The translations under genes and the position numbers were made by a program. DNA of 64,000 bases from Exiguobacterium sp. AM39-5BH. GTDB taxonomy: Bacteria > Bacillota > Bacilli > Exiguobacteriales > Exiguobacteriaceae. Shown one piece after another: positions 52,126-60,589 of the stretch. How positions within the stretch are numbered: position 1 is the first letter of the stretch; each line of letters opens with the position of its first letter. The notes beneath the pieces were generated by a model, which was not told the origin of the DNA, did not search any database, and saw only the letters and a program-made list of their open reading frames with translations. Location: positions 62,001 to 126,000 of the forward strand of contig NZ_QSGS01000007.1 in NCBI RefSeq assembly GCF_003467445.1. The letters run 5' to 3'.

Positions 52126-52693
52126 GGTCGTCCGGCAACAAGCCATACACGGCCGTATCCGTCAACCGAATCCCATCGGCGGACAAGTCTTCGTTCCGGA
52201 GCATCCCTTCTAACTGAAAACCAAGTCGTTCCGGAATCAATCGGCTCGCATTGTTCGTCGACTCGCAGCGAATCTCGATTCGCTTGAAATCGAACCGGGT
52301 GAAGCCGAAACGGATAACCGCCTCGACCGCTTCCGTCATATAGCCACGACCGGTATGCGTCGAATCGAGCCAATACCCGATTTCCGCTTTCGGGACGTCC
52401 CAATCAATCCCGAATAGGCTCACTGTCCCGACGAACGCCCCCGTCTCCCGTAAAAAGATGAGATACCGGAAACTTTCACCCGTTCCGTACAACTGTTGCG
52501 CCCGTTGTAAATTCGCTTCCGTCTCAGACAACGTCGGTACGTCTTGTGCGAACGGGAGCCATCGCTTCAACTCTTCATGCGAACGCCGAATCGACTCGTT
52601 GACGACCCGCGCATCTTTCTCCGCGAGCGGGGCCCGTAAATGTAGACGCGCCGTCTCCAAGCCGAGTGGGATTCTGCCTTGTGTTGTGTCCAT
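52106..52693 (-). CDS. RimJ/RimL-type GNAT acetyltransferase
   Basis: 195 residues. LGLETARLHLRAPLAEKDAR, IGYWLDSTHTGRGYMTEAVE and ESTNNASRLIPERLGF are RimJ/RimL motifs of ribosomal-protein N-acetyltransferase relatives. The ribosome binding site before ATG 52693 contains a run of nine G (52700-52708), an unusual slippage-prone element. Confidence 0.8.
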   Translation of the reverse strand: MDTTQGRIPLGLETARLHLRAPLAEKDARVVNESIRRSHEELKRWLPFAQDVPTLSETEANLQRAQQLYGTGESFRYLIFLRETGAFVGTVSLFGIDWDVPKAEIGYWLDSTHTGRGYMTEAVEAVIRFGFTRFDFKRIEIRCESTNNASRLIPERLGFQLEGMLRNEDLSADGIRLTDTAVYGLLPDDLKAVVT

Positions 52694-52782
52694 CTCGCTC
52701 CCCCCCCCACTTGTGAAAACACTAAATAAGCAATCCACTCACCCTGGGCACAAGTGCGACGTGAAGCAGTTGCTATATGCAC

Positions 52783-53376
52783 TCAATCATAATGTTCGGC
52801 TTGAGCGGCCTCTACACCCGCCATCACTTGCTCCCAATAGTTGGCCGGGTGCGGGACGAGATCACGTTTCGTCACGGTCCGTGTCTCTCCCGAGATGACC
52901 GAAATCATCTCCACCTCGGACTGCGTCCCGCCCATCAACGCTTGCAACGCCATGATCTCGACCGAGACGACATCAGCCACTTCGGTTTCATCCAACGTGA
53001 ACGCTTCACCATCATACGCATAGACATACGTGTGGGCGAACTCACGGTCTAAAAACGTATCCGTCTCGATGACGTCTTCGAAGACGCCGAGCAGGATCAG
53101 TTGGTCGAGCGTCAATTCGAGTCCTAACTCTTCTTGAATCTCGCGCACCCCGTCACGGACGGTCTCCCCGGCTGCCAAGTGCCCGGCGGCCGTAATATCA
53201 AAAAGCGCAGGGAAGTCTGCCTTCGTATCGCTGCGAAGCTGTAACAGGAGGCGGTCGTGATCCATCATCCAGCAGTGGAACGTCTCATGCCAATCCCCGT
53301 CCCGATGGACGTCTGCTCGTGATTTCAATCCAATTTTCTTCCGGCGGTGGTCGACGATTGTAATGAACTCGATCAT
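52783..53376 (-). CDS. NUDIX hydrolase (Idi-like)
   Basis: 197 residues. HCWMMDHDRLLLQLRSDTK opens the fold and the NUDIX box spans GHLAAGETVRDGVREIQEEL with the RExxEE core. The long form with WHETFHCW resembles isopentenyl-diphosphate-isomerase-like NUDIX enzymes of Bacillus; substrate uncertain. ATG 53376 overlaps the stop of the peptidase gene upstream (ATGA). Confidence 0.82.
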   Translation of the reverse strand: MIEFITIVDHRRKKIGLKSRADVHRDGDWHETFHCWMMDHDRLLLQLRSDTKADFPALFDITAAGHLAAGETVRDGVREIQEELGLELTLDQLILLGVFEDVIETDTFLDREFAHTYVYAYDGEAFTLDETEVADVVSVEIMALQALMGGTQSEVEMISVISGETRTVTKRDLVPHPANYWEQVMAGVEAAQAEHYD

Positions 53377-54442
53377 GACGTCACCCCGTTCTCTAAAAAT
53401 GTGATGGTTCCCGCCGTCGCGTCAAGTTCGACCTCGATCCCAATCGGAAACACATGGGACGGGAACGTATGCCCGATATCGACGTCGTCAAAATTGGGAA
53501 GTCGACGTCTCCAAGTACTTCGAGCAGCAACGCTTCGAACGAGAACGGTGCGCCGGCCGCATCGAAATGTTCATGCTTGCCGATGATGAGACCGTTGATT
53601 CGATCGAACAACCCAGCGAGCTTGAGCATGCTGAGGGAACGTTCCTCGTCCGCCATCGTCTTGAACGAGTCCTCTAAAAAGAGAATCGCCCCGGTCACAT
53701 CAGGAAAATAATCCGACTTTAAAAAGCCGGTCATCGTGTTCATGTTCCCGCCAATCAATCGTCCGCGGGCCTGCCCGTCGCGCAAGGTAAGCCAGCCGTC
53801 ATTCGGACGGAACGTCTTCTGCCGGTCTTGGGTCGACCAATCAATCATCTCCTCGGTCCACTGTCGGGGCACATCAAGCGTATACGGTGCCATTCTTTCT
53901 AAACCGAGCACCTCTCGCACATAACGTTCCCCGTCCGCAAACATCGTCTCATATTCACCGAACGACGGCACGATGGCCGGACCGTAAAACGTCGTCACAC
54001 CTGTCTGCGTATGACAAGCGAGGAGGAGCGCCGTGACATCGCTATAGCCCATAATGATTTTAGGCTGGCGTCGCAACGCCTCATAGTCGATATATGGCAA
54101 GAGTGAGTTCGAATTCGTCCCGCCGATCGTACTAATGATGGCTTTGACGTCCGGGTCACGCAACAGCGCGTTGAACTCTTCGGTCCGCGGCCGTCCGGTC
54201 CAACCGAGTGTGAGAAAGAAAAAACCGCCCCCGACGACACAGGACAACCCAATCAGTCCCGCGACGATGCCATCAAATCCGAACCGCTTCCCACTCACGA
54301 CGAGCAGCAGTGGCGAAACGAGAAACGTGACACCGAGCAACAACGCGCCGCCCCACATCCGTCGCCGTGGAAATCCGATTGTCCACCAACCGAATGTCAC
54401 CAATCCTAACACGATTAACCCAACCATTCCGATTAGAACCAT
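53373..54442 (-). pseudogene. Chimera: membrane protein segment joined to an N-truncated S66 peptidase, also frameshifted
   Basis: The first 80 residues from ATG 54442 are three membrane helices (MVGLIVLGLVTFGWWTIGF, GALLLGVTFLVSPLLLVVSG, FDGIVAGLIGLSCVVGGGF). At about 54215 the sequence passes directly into RPRTEEFNALLRDPDVKAII, ISTIGGTNSNSLLPYIDYEA and IMGYSDVTALLL (Ser nucleophile), the S66 (MccF/LD-carboxypeptidase) fold without its first 70-90 residues. Near 53489 one base is missing: the frame then reads DVDIGHTFPSHVFPIGIEVE, with the catalytic histidine, to TGA 53373. A deletion fused two genes, or the junction is an assembly fault. Confidence 0.7.
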
Positions 54443-54589
54443 CCTCAGCGCCCCCACTCTTCAAATTGTCTTGTTTTATTCCTCATCATTAATTGAAATT
54501 CCTGTAAAAAAAATTCTATATGATTCTTGGAATCTGGGTAAATAACTACTGGAAACCATCGTACCGGAATGGCGCAGAGGAGGAACACC

Positions 54590-54903
54590 ATGAGAACCCG
54601 ACTCATCTTTGCTCTGGCATTTATCGGTCTTTTTTTAATTGCTGTCTATTGGATTAGCACCTGGAATGACCATCAAATCGAGGACGGATTGAGCAGATTG
54701 ATATCCCACAATTGATGATTGGTCCACCTGACTCGTCAGAGACCGAGCACACATTGCATACGGTGTTAATCAATGAACGTACGAAAGTGACCGGGGAGGC
54801 GAACGATGTGCAACAACTTCGGGTCGGACAGGCCGTCACGGTCGAACTCGAGCGCGACGCCAAGCTGAAAATTGCTGTCTCGATTCATGTCGAACCTGAT
54901 TAA
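54590..54903 (+). pseudogene. Small membrane-anchored protein, frameshifted
   Basis: From ATG 54590 (AGGAGGAAC upstream) the frame gives a signal/anchor (LIFALAFIGLFLIAVYWIST) and WNDHQIE, then goes out of frame. One extra base (GAGGG for GAGG near 54679) leads to GRIEQIDIPQLMIGPPDSSE and a beta-rich tail (VTGEANDVQQLRVGQAVTVE) to TAA 54901, about 104 residues. The tail has the look of a small OB-fold/DUF3221-type secreted protein; I cannot assign it. Confidence 0.6.
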
Positions 54904-54988
54904 GCTGTTTCACTTTTTTTCAGAAAACGGGCTTAGCTTTCTCAGAACGGTGGAATATGAAAACAGGAAACTGAAAGGAGCGAATTGA

Positions 54989-55774
54989 ATGATTTCAAAT
55001 AAATTGTTATCGGGTAAAGTCGCATTTATCACAGGTGCGGCATCTGGAATCGGACGCGCCACTGTCATCCGATTCGTCCAAGCCGGCGCGAAAGTCGCCA
55101 TCGTCGACTTGAATCTTGAAGACGCGGAACAACTCGCGAAGTTAATCGGAGAAGAGCGGGCCATCGGCATCAGTGCCGACGTCGGGAACGAAGATGAGAT
55201 GAAACGAGCGTATGAACAAACAGTTGAACGCTTTGGCCGCGTTGACATCGTCTTTGCGAATGCAGGACGGAACGGAACAATCACACCGATTGAGCATTTG
55301 TCGCTCGAAGATTGGAATGGTGTCGTTGAGACGAACTTGACGGGTACGTTCTTGACGGTGAAACATGCCATCCCTTATTTAAAAGAGCGTGGTGGGAGTG
55401 TCATTATCACGTCGTCCATCAACGGAAACCGTTACTTCAAAAACTTCGGGTTCAGTGGATACGCGACGACGAAAGCCGGTCAGACCGGATTTGCCAAAAT
55501 GGCAGCGGCCGAGCTCGCCCAATTTGGCATTCGCGTCAACTCGATTTGTCCCGGAGCCATCGACACGAACATCGATGACTCGACGAACCGCGATGATGCC
55601 TTGCTTGAAGAAGTCGTCATCCCGATCGAGTATCCGGAAGGAAACCAACCACTTGCCGGGAAATCCGGTTCCGCCAAACAAGTCTCGGACGTCGTGTTGT
55701 TCTTCGCGAGCAACATGTCAAGTCACGTCACCGGCTCTGAGGTGTACGTTGACGGTGCTGAATCATTACTTTAA
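54989..55774 (+). CDS. Short-chain dehydrogenase/reductase
   Basis: 261 residues, classical SDR. Cofactor motif ITGAASGIGRATVIRF, NAG motif FANAGRNG, catalytic Ser in VIITSSINGN, and YATTKAGQ with Tyr-x3-Lys. The C-terminal GSEVYVDGAESLL is normal. GAAAGGAGC precedes ATG 54989. Substrate unknown; glucose-dehydrogenase-like and general oxidoreductases share this layout. Confidence 0.88.
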   Translation: MISNKLLSGKVAFITGAASGIGRATVIRFVQAGAKVAIVDLNLEDAEQLAKLIGEERAIGISADVGNEDEMKRAYEQTVERFGRVDIVFANAGRNGTITPIEHLSLEDWNGVVETNLTGTFLTVKHAIPYLKERGGSVIITSSINGNRYFKNFGFSGYATTKAGQTGFAKMAAAELAQFGIRVNSICPGAIDTNIDDSTNRDDALLEEVVIPIEYPEGNQPLAGKSGSAKQVSDVVLFFASNMSSHVTGSEVYVDGAESLL

Positions 55775-55779
55775 CGGAC

Positions 55780-55808
55780 AACAGGTCGCCCCGCGGGGCG
55801 ACCTGTTT
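55780..55808. terminator. Bidirectional terminator
   Basis: ACAGGTCGCCCC / GGGGCGACCTGT, an almost loopless long palindrome followed by TTTAT, between convergent genes. Confidence 0.75.
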
Positions 55809-56601
55809 ATTTGAGGATCGGGCTTTTCATGACCGCTTTCTGATAAAACGGAATGAACCCTAAGCGCTCCATGTTCCGCCCCGAGGCCGTATCGACTTTC
55901 GTCGTCACGGTCACGTACTCACATCCGGCTGCTTTCGCGGCCGCGATCCGCTCCAAGACGAGTTGCGTCTGATAGCCTTTGCCTCGATAGGCGGGAATCG
56001 TGCTCGTCAAAAATAGTTCACCCATCCGGCCCTGGACAGCTAGAATCCCGCCGGCAACGGCCGTCTCACCTTCGCGGACGAGAAACGCCTCGTTTTCGGG
56101 GAGCGCGTAGAACCCTTTCGCGGTATCGATCGTCTCTTGCATGACCGTCCCCGTTTCGGCGAAGCCGACCGCGATGGCCCGGGCCCATTCGTTCACGTTA
56201 TCGGCGTGCACACGTTCGACCGTATGCGCCATATCCGGCAGTACAAACGTATTCACGTCGAGCAACCACACATCGAGAAAATGGTCGAGCGTGTAGTTTC
56301 GCTCTTGGAGCAACCGGATGAGTGACATGTCCGCGAGCGGACAGACCTCGATATGTAGGCGGGACACGTTCTTGCCACGTACCCATTTCTCCATCTGGTG
56401 CAAATCGTAAAAGCTGGTCGGCCGGTTCAAGCCGAAGCCGACCGCGAAGCTCGTCGTGCCCATCCGGAAGACGTGACCTTTGTTTTCGACAATCAATTCC
56501 GAACCTTCATAGGGAGGGGTCTGTTTCCGATGCCGAATATAGGCAGACGTCCCTTCCGCTTTGATGCGTTCAATCCGCCTGGCTAGTTCTAAGCGTCTCA
56601 T
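55807..56601 (-). CDS. GNAT acetyltransferase, long form
   Basis: 264 residues. The N-terminal 130 residues are a degenerate GNAT-like domain (VCPLADMSLIRLLQERNY); the C-terminal half has the active loop TSTIPAYRGKGYQTQLVLER and ASGRNMERLGFIPFYQKAV. This layout matches a two-domain acetyltransferase group of Bacillales. GGGGAGGG precedes ATG 56601; the longer frame to 56736 lacks a site. Confidence 0.77.
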   Translation of the reverse strand: MRRLELARRIERIKAEGTSAYIRHRKQTPPYEGSELIVENKGHVFRMGTTSFAVGFGLNRPTSFYDLHQMEKWVRGKNVSRLHIEVCPLADMSLIRLLQERNYTLDHFLDVWLLDVNTFVLPDMAHTVERVHADNVNEWARAIAVGFAETGTVMQETIDTAKGFYALPENEAFLVREGETAVAGGILAVQGRMGELFLTSTIPAYRGKGYQTQLVLERIAAAKAAGCEYVTVTTKVDTASGRNMERLGFIPFYQKAVMKSPILK

Positions 56602-56668
56602 CTCATTCCCTCCCCACTCATCTTCCCTGAGTTTACCATACTTCGATTGCGAACAGATTGTGATTCCG

Positions 56669-57169
56669 TTACAAGGCACGGCGCAAGTCTGACTTAAATC
56701 GACGTAATCGTTCCCGGACAGATGGGACCAAATCATCCAGGGTCATCAATTCTGCCCAATCGACAAGACGGACCGCTACGACTTCGTTTTCTTGGAGCAC
56801 CAAGTCATCAAGTTGAAGCGGAGCATCGGCTTGATAGCGATACAAGTCTAAAAAATATGTCTCACGGCGTAACATCGCCACCCATTCCAACTGGTCAGGC
56901 TCGACCGAGAGACCGATTTCTTCCCGAAGCTCCCGAACAGCGCCTTGTCGACTCGTCTCACCGGCCAGGATGGAGCCGCCCGTCCCTTCCCAAAGGAGCG
57001 GGTACGTCTTATCAGGGTGGCGTTGCGAGAGCAGTACGTCTCCATTCACATCAAACGTGAACACTTCAATGACGATATGATACGTGTCCGCCGCCAATTG
57101 TTCGCCGCGTACGTGCGTTTTGCCGAGCGGACGCCGCTCTCCGTCGACTAAATCCCACTGTTCACTCAA
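56669..57169 (-). CDS. NUDIX hydrolase
   Basis: 166 residues. MSEQWDLVDGERRPLGKTHV at the start is typical of NUDIX proteins with the IPP-isomerase-like lead. The NUDIX box is GGSILAGETSRQGAVRELRE followed by EIGL. TTG 57169 overlaps the stop of the upstream gene (TTGA) with GAGGT six bases upstream, so the two are coupled. Substrate unknown. Confidence 0.82.
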   Translation of the reverse strand: MSEQWDLVDGERRPLGKTHVRGEQLAADTYHIVIEVFTFDVNGDVLLSQRHPDKTYPLLWEGTGGSILAGETSRQGAVRELREEIGLSVEPDQLEWVAMLRRETYFLDLYRYQADAPLQLDDLVLQENEVVAVRLVDWAELMTLDDLVPSVRERLRRFKSDLRRAL

Positions 57170-58233
57170 AGCCGGACCTCGTCGACGGCAAACGAAGACG
57201 ACCCTTCGATGTCTTCGATAAAGTGCGAACCGAACAGCATCGCCGGCGTGAAACTACCTGGGATGATACGGCCTGAACTGACAAGACGCGACACGACCTC
57301 AAGCGCCCCGTACACGGTGAAGGCATACGTGCTCGCCGTCTTGATGCGAACGATCACTTTACGACCCGAGGCGTTCGTCGCCTCACCCCAGACATACGTG
57401 GACGAGCGTCCCCGTTCCGACTCGTTCGGGCCGCTCACATGTTCATCGACATAACGGAGCAGCTTCCCTTGTACCGCATCACTGCCGAGAATCGGACCGA
57501 ACCAAGACAAGAGACGCGCCCCGTAGGCATAGACAGCCGGAACCGGGACCCACGTTGTGATATTTGGGATGCCCGTCGTATAATAGGCGGTCGAGACGTC
57601 GCCCCACGGAATGGCGATGGCCGTTTTCTTGCCGCGTCCGAAATCGATGTGCCGGCGTTTCGCCCCAAGTGGGAACGGTGACAACTCTCCATCTTTCCGC
57701 TCGGCACTGCTCGAACCGAGTCCGCGGATAGCGGTTTTCAGTGTCCCACGCGAGATTCCGGCGGCTGCCGAAAAACCGAGGGCGAGATTCGTCGCGTCCG
57801 GCATCAACTCTTTCAGCTTTCGGGCCACACAGTCGGTCGGAATGACATCGAAGCCGACACCCGAACAGAGCAACACGCCCGCCTCTTGCGCGAGCTTGGT
57901 CCGTTTTTTCGAGTGGATGTATTCAAACACCTCGATTTCCCCGGTAATATCTAAGTAATGTGTCTTCGTGGCGAGGCACGCCTCGACCATCGGCCGACTA
58001 GTATCGGCGAACGGTCCGGCGCAGTGTAACACGAGGTCGATGTCTTCCAATTGGGGTGTCGCCTTGTCGAGCGACAAGTTGAAGACGCGCGTCTCACACC
58101 CGAGCTCCTCCCCGAGCTTGGCGATCGCGTCCGCACGCCGACCCGCGAGCACCGGTGTCATCCCTTGTTTCACCGCATGGCGGGCAATCAGTTCACCCGT
58201 ATAGCCGTTCGCCCCATAAATCATCCATTTCAT
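57166..58233 (-). CDS. Saccharopine-dehydrogenase-family (trans-acting enoyl reductase-like) protein
   Basis: 355 residues. The NAD(P)-binding motif MIYGANGYTGELIARHAVKQ is the hallmark of the group that includes saccharopine dehydrogenase-like oxidoreductases; LVLHCAGPFADTSRPMVEAC and YLDITGEIEVFE follow. It likely reduces a hydrophobic substrate, unknown here. GAAGGAGGA precedes ATG 58233; the longer frame to 58527 runs antisense through a terminator and the reductase gene. Confidence 0.85.
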   Translation of the reverse strand: MKWMIYGANGYTGELIARHAVKQGMTPVLAGRRADAIAKLGEELGCETRVFNLSLDKATPQLEDIDLVLHCAGPFADTSRPMVEACLATKTHYLDITGEIEVFEYIHSKKRTKLAQEAGVLLCSGVGFDVIPTDCVARKLKELMPDATNLALGFSAAAGISRGTLKTAIRGLGSSSAERKDGELSPFPLGAKRRHIDFGRGKKTAIAIPWGDVSTAYYTTGIPNITTWVPVPAVYAYGARLLSWFGPILGSDAVQGKLLRYVDEHVSGPNESERGRSSTYVWGEATNASGRKVIVRIKTASTYAFTVYGALEVVSRLVSSGRIIPGSFTPAMLFGSHFIEDIEGSSSFAVDEVRL

Positions 58234-58321
58234 CACGATTCCTCCTTCAATCTTATGTATCTTTTCTTGTTCCCTTCTTTCATCCACGATACACGACGTC
58301 TCCTTAATTGAAAAGAAACGC

Positions 58322-58351
58322 AAAAAAAGATCGCCCTCGTTTTGGGCGATC
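58322..58351 (-). terminator. Rho-independent terminator
   Basis: GATCGCCC / GGGCGATC with T7 on the minus strand, ten bases after the azoreductase stop; ends the mhq operon. Confidence 0.87.
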
Positions 58352-58360
58352 GTTCGTAGC

Positions 58361-58924
58361 TTAATTGTTCGCAGCTTCTGCCGCTTTCGTGCGGACCGTC
58401 TGCATCGCTTCTGTCCATGGGACGAGCTGGTCGAGCATGTCGTTGACCGATTGGACTTGAACGTCTTTCGGTGCGAAATGTGTCCCGTTCTCGAAGTCCG
58501 TGAAGAGCGAGAGGGCTGGGTGGACACGGACGTGGGCGATCAAGAGCTCGCTCAACACGCCGCGTAAGTGTTCTGTCGCACGCGCACCGCCGACTGAACC
58601 GTACGAGACGATTCCAGCTGCTTTGTTATGCCATTCGTTACGTAAGTAGTCGAGAGCATTTTTGAGCGCGCCTGTGATTGAGTGGTTGTATTCTTGGACG
58701 ATGAAGACGAAGCCGTCCATCTCTGCGATTTTCTCAGACCATGCCGCCGCACCTGATGCGTCGCCGCCTGGTTCGCCGAGAAGCGGAAGGCTGTAGTCTG
58801 CGATATCGATGATTTCATAGTTAGCGTCACCGCGTTTGTTCGCGAGTTCTTTCACCCATTCTCCGACTTGTGGGCTGACGCGTCCTTCACGAGTAGATCC
58901 GAGTACGATTCCAATTTTCAACAT
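58361..58924 (-). CDS. NADPH-dependent FMN reductase (quinone/azo reductase type)
   Basis: 187 residues, flavodoxin-like. FMN contacts are GIVLGSTREGRVSPQVGEW and VQEYNHSITGALKNALDYL; YGSVGGARATEHLRGVL completes the site. It would reduce quinones by two electrons. ATG 58924 has a perfect ACAAGGAGGA site; an in-frame ATG at 58990, overlapping the mhqO stop, would add MSFLNRLFGKQEEPTNSQGG. Third gene of mhqR-mhqO-reductase. Confidence 0.85.
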   Translation of the reverse strand: MLKIGIVLGSTREGRVSPQVGEWVKELANKRGDANYEIIDIADYSLPLLGEPGGDASGAAAWSEKIAEMDGFVFIVQEYNHSITGALKNALDYLRNEWHNKAAGIVSYGSVGGARATEHLRGVLSELLIAHVRVHPALSLFTDFENGTHFAPKDVQVQSVNDMLDQLVPWTEAMQTVRTKAAEAANN

Positions 58925-58986
58925 GTTAGTTCCTCCTTGTGAGTTGGTTGGTTCTTCTTGTTTACCGAACAAACGATTTAAAAAGC

Positions 58987-59979
58987 TCATTTCATTCCCT
59001 CATATTCTTTCTCAAACGTTTTTGTACTTCTGACCGTATCAATCGGTCGAACCATCGCTTCAATCTGTTCCCGCTTCGGCTCTAAGAACGGCGGGAGTGA
59101 CAATTTCTCACCGACCGTCTCATACGGCTCGTCGCCCATGAACCCTGGTCCGTCCGTTGCCCATTCGAACAGGATTTGCGGCGCGACGCGTGCGTAAGAC
59201 GATTCAAAGAAGAAGCGGTCGACATAGCCTGACGTCGGTAATCCGAACTGTTGCAATCGTGCCGTCCATTCATCGAGGACACTGCGGTCATCGACACGGA
59301 AAGCGACGTGGTGCACGGTTCCGAACCCTTGGCGCGCGACTGGTGACGTCTCGTCATGGATGACGACGACTTGCGCTCCGTTTCCACCCTCACCTCCTTC
59401 AAAGAGATGCGCGTCGCCAACTTGTCCGATTTCTTCGAACAACATGACTTGCTCCATCACTTGTTTGAAATACGTAAAGTCCGCGATGCGGATAAAGATT
59501 GGACCGAGGCCCGTGATGGCGTACTCGATCGGCACCGGGCCGTTTTGCCACGGTTCGCCTGACGCGACGCCGACGTTGAACTCATCCGAGATGAGCTGGT
59601 ACGCCTGTTCGTCAAAGTCGACGAACGCGAGCGTCTTCTTGCCAAACTGCTCGGTGATGCCTTCGTGCTTCACGCCGAGGCGGTCGAAGCGACGTTCCCA
59701 ATACGTGAGCGCCTCGTCGGTCGGGACGCGGAACGACGTCTTGGCGATTTCATTCGTCCCGTGTACGCCTTTCGGGATGCCTGGGAAATCGAAGAACGTC
59801 ATATCCGTTCCTGCGCTACCCTTGTCATCTGCGAAAAATAAGTGGTACGTCTGAATGTCGTCTTGGTTGACCGTCTTTTTGACGAGACGCATTCCGAGGA
59901 CGTTCGTAAAGAAGTCATAGTTCTTCTCGGCGCTGCTCGTAATCGCCGTCACGTGGTGAATTCCTTTTACATGGTTCAT
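58987..59979 (-). CDS. mhqO: Ring-cleaving extradiol dioxygenase (MhqO family)
   Basis: 330 residues with two glyoxalase/VOC repeats: KGIHHVTAITSSAEKNYDFF at the start and GTVHHVAFRVDDRSVLDEW at about 215, each giving a metal histidine, with a glutamate in ILFEWATDGPGF. MhqO-type enzymes degrade hydroquinones. AAAGGAGC precedes ATG 59979, and an MhqR box lies right upstream of that site. Confidence 0.88.
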   Translation of the reverse strand: MNHVKGIHHVTAITSSAEKNYDFFTNVLGMRLVKKTVNQDDIQTYHLFFADDKGSAGTDMTFFDFPGIPKGVHGTNEIAKTSFRVPTDEALTYWERRFDRLGVKHEGITEQFGKKTLAFVDFDEQAYQLISDEFNVGVASGEPWQNGPVPIEYAITGLGPIFIRIADFTYFKQVMEQVMLFEEIGQVGDAHLFEGGEGGNGAQVVVIHDETSPVARQGFGTVHHVAFRVDDRSVLDEWTARLQQFGLPTSGYVDRFFFESSYARVAPQILFEWATDGPGFMGDEPYETVGEKLSLPPFLEPKREQIEAMVRPIDTVRSTKTFEKEYEGMK

Positions 59980-59997
59980 TCGAATCGCTCCTTTAAA

Positions 59998-60013
59998 ATC
60001 TTGATTTCGAGAT
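59998..60013. promoter_or_regulatory. MhqR box upstream of mhqO
   Basis: ATCTTGATTTCGAGAT: half-sites ATCT and AGAT with the 8-base spacing of the known MhqR operator. It lies between mhqR and mhqO. Confidence 0.65.
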
Positions 60014-60019
60014 AATTGA

Positions 60020-60451
60020 TTAAAAAAATTTGGACGCCTCAGCGCGTTTGCCGATCGTCTTCAATTGAGTGATGGTTTCATCTAGGTCGAGTCCATCGAA
60101 CAACTCGTCCATTCGTTGTTCATGGGCTGGGAAGATGCATGACATGAGTGCCTGCCCTTCTTCAGTCAGCGCCGCATACGTGACGCGCCGGTCGCTCGGA
60201 CAGGCTTTGCGTATCAAGTAGCCTTTCGCTTCGAGCCGGTCGACGATGTACGTCATACTCCCGCTCGTCAATAATACTTTTTTGCCGATCGTTTGAATCG
60301 GTTGGTCGCCTTTATGGTACAACAATTCCAAGACCGAGAACTCGGTCGGATTCAGCCCGTACTCGGCGACTTCATGCTTGACCACGTCTTGAATCGATTG
60401 CGAGGCCCGAAGCAACACCGTGATGGCTTTTAACGTTTGTCGTTCTTCCAT
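60020..60451 (-). CDS. mhqR: MarR-family regulator, MhqR-like
   Basis: 143 residues. The winged helix comprises NPTEFSVLELLYHKGDQPI, GKKVLLTSGSMTYIVDRLEA (recognition helix) and CPSDRRVTYAALTEEGQAL (wing). It heads the operon with a ring-cleaving dioxygenase and quinone reductase, the B. subtilis mhq arrangement, and should be released from DNA by quinones. GAGGAGGGG precedes ATG 60451. Confidence 0.87.
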   Translation of the reverse strand: MEERQTLKAITVLLRASQSIQDVVKHEVAEYGLNPTEFSVLELLYHKGDQPIQTIGKKVLLTSGSMTYIVDRLEAKGYLIRKACPSDRRVTYAALTEEGQALMSCIFPAHEQRMDELFDGLDLDETITQLKTIGKRAEASKFF

Positions 60452-60497
60452 GTGTTCCCCTCCTCTGCTGAGAGAAAACAATACTTTAAATTTAATT

Positions 60498-60543
60498 ATC
60501 TTTAATTCGAGATAAATATAACACGCTAACTTTGAGGGGTCAA
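60498..60543 (-). promoter_or_regulatory. mhqR promoter with overlapping MhqR box
   Basis: Minus strand -35 TTGACC (60543-60538), 17-base spacer, -10 TATATT (60520-60515), then the box ATCTCGAATTAAAGAT (60513-60498), covering the start of transcription. The position fits autorepression. Confidence 0.72.
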
Positions 60544-60553
60544 TCAATTTGTT

Positions 60554-60583
60554 TCAAAAAAAAAAGACGAGTTGCCTCGTCTT
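60554..60583 (-). terminator. Rho-independent terminator
   Basis: AAGACGAG / CTCGTCTT with T10 on the minus strand, just after the CAT-TPR gene. Confidence 0.88.
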
Positions 60584-60589
60584 GTCATT

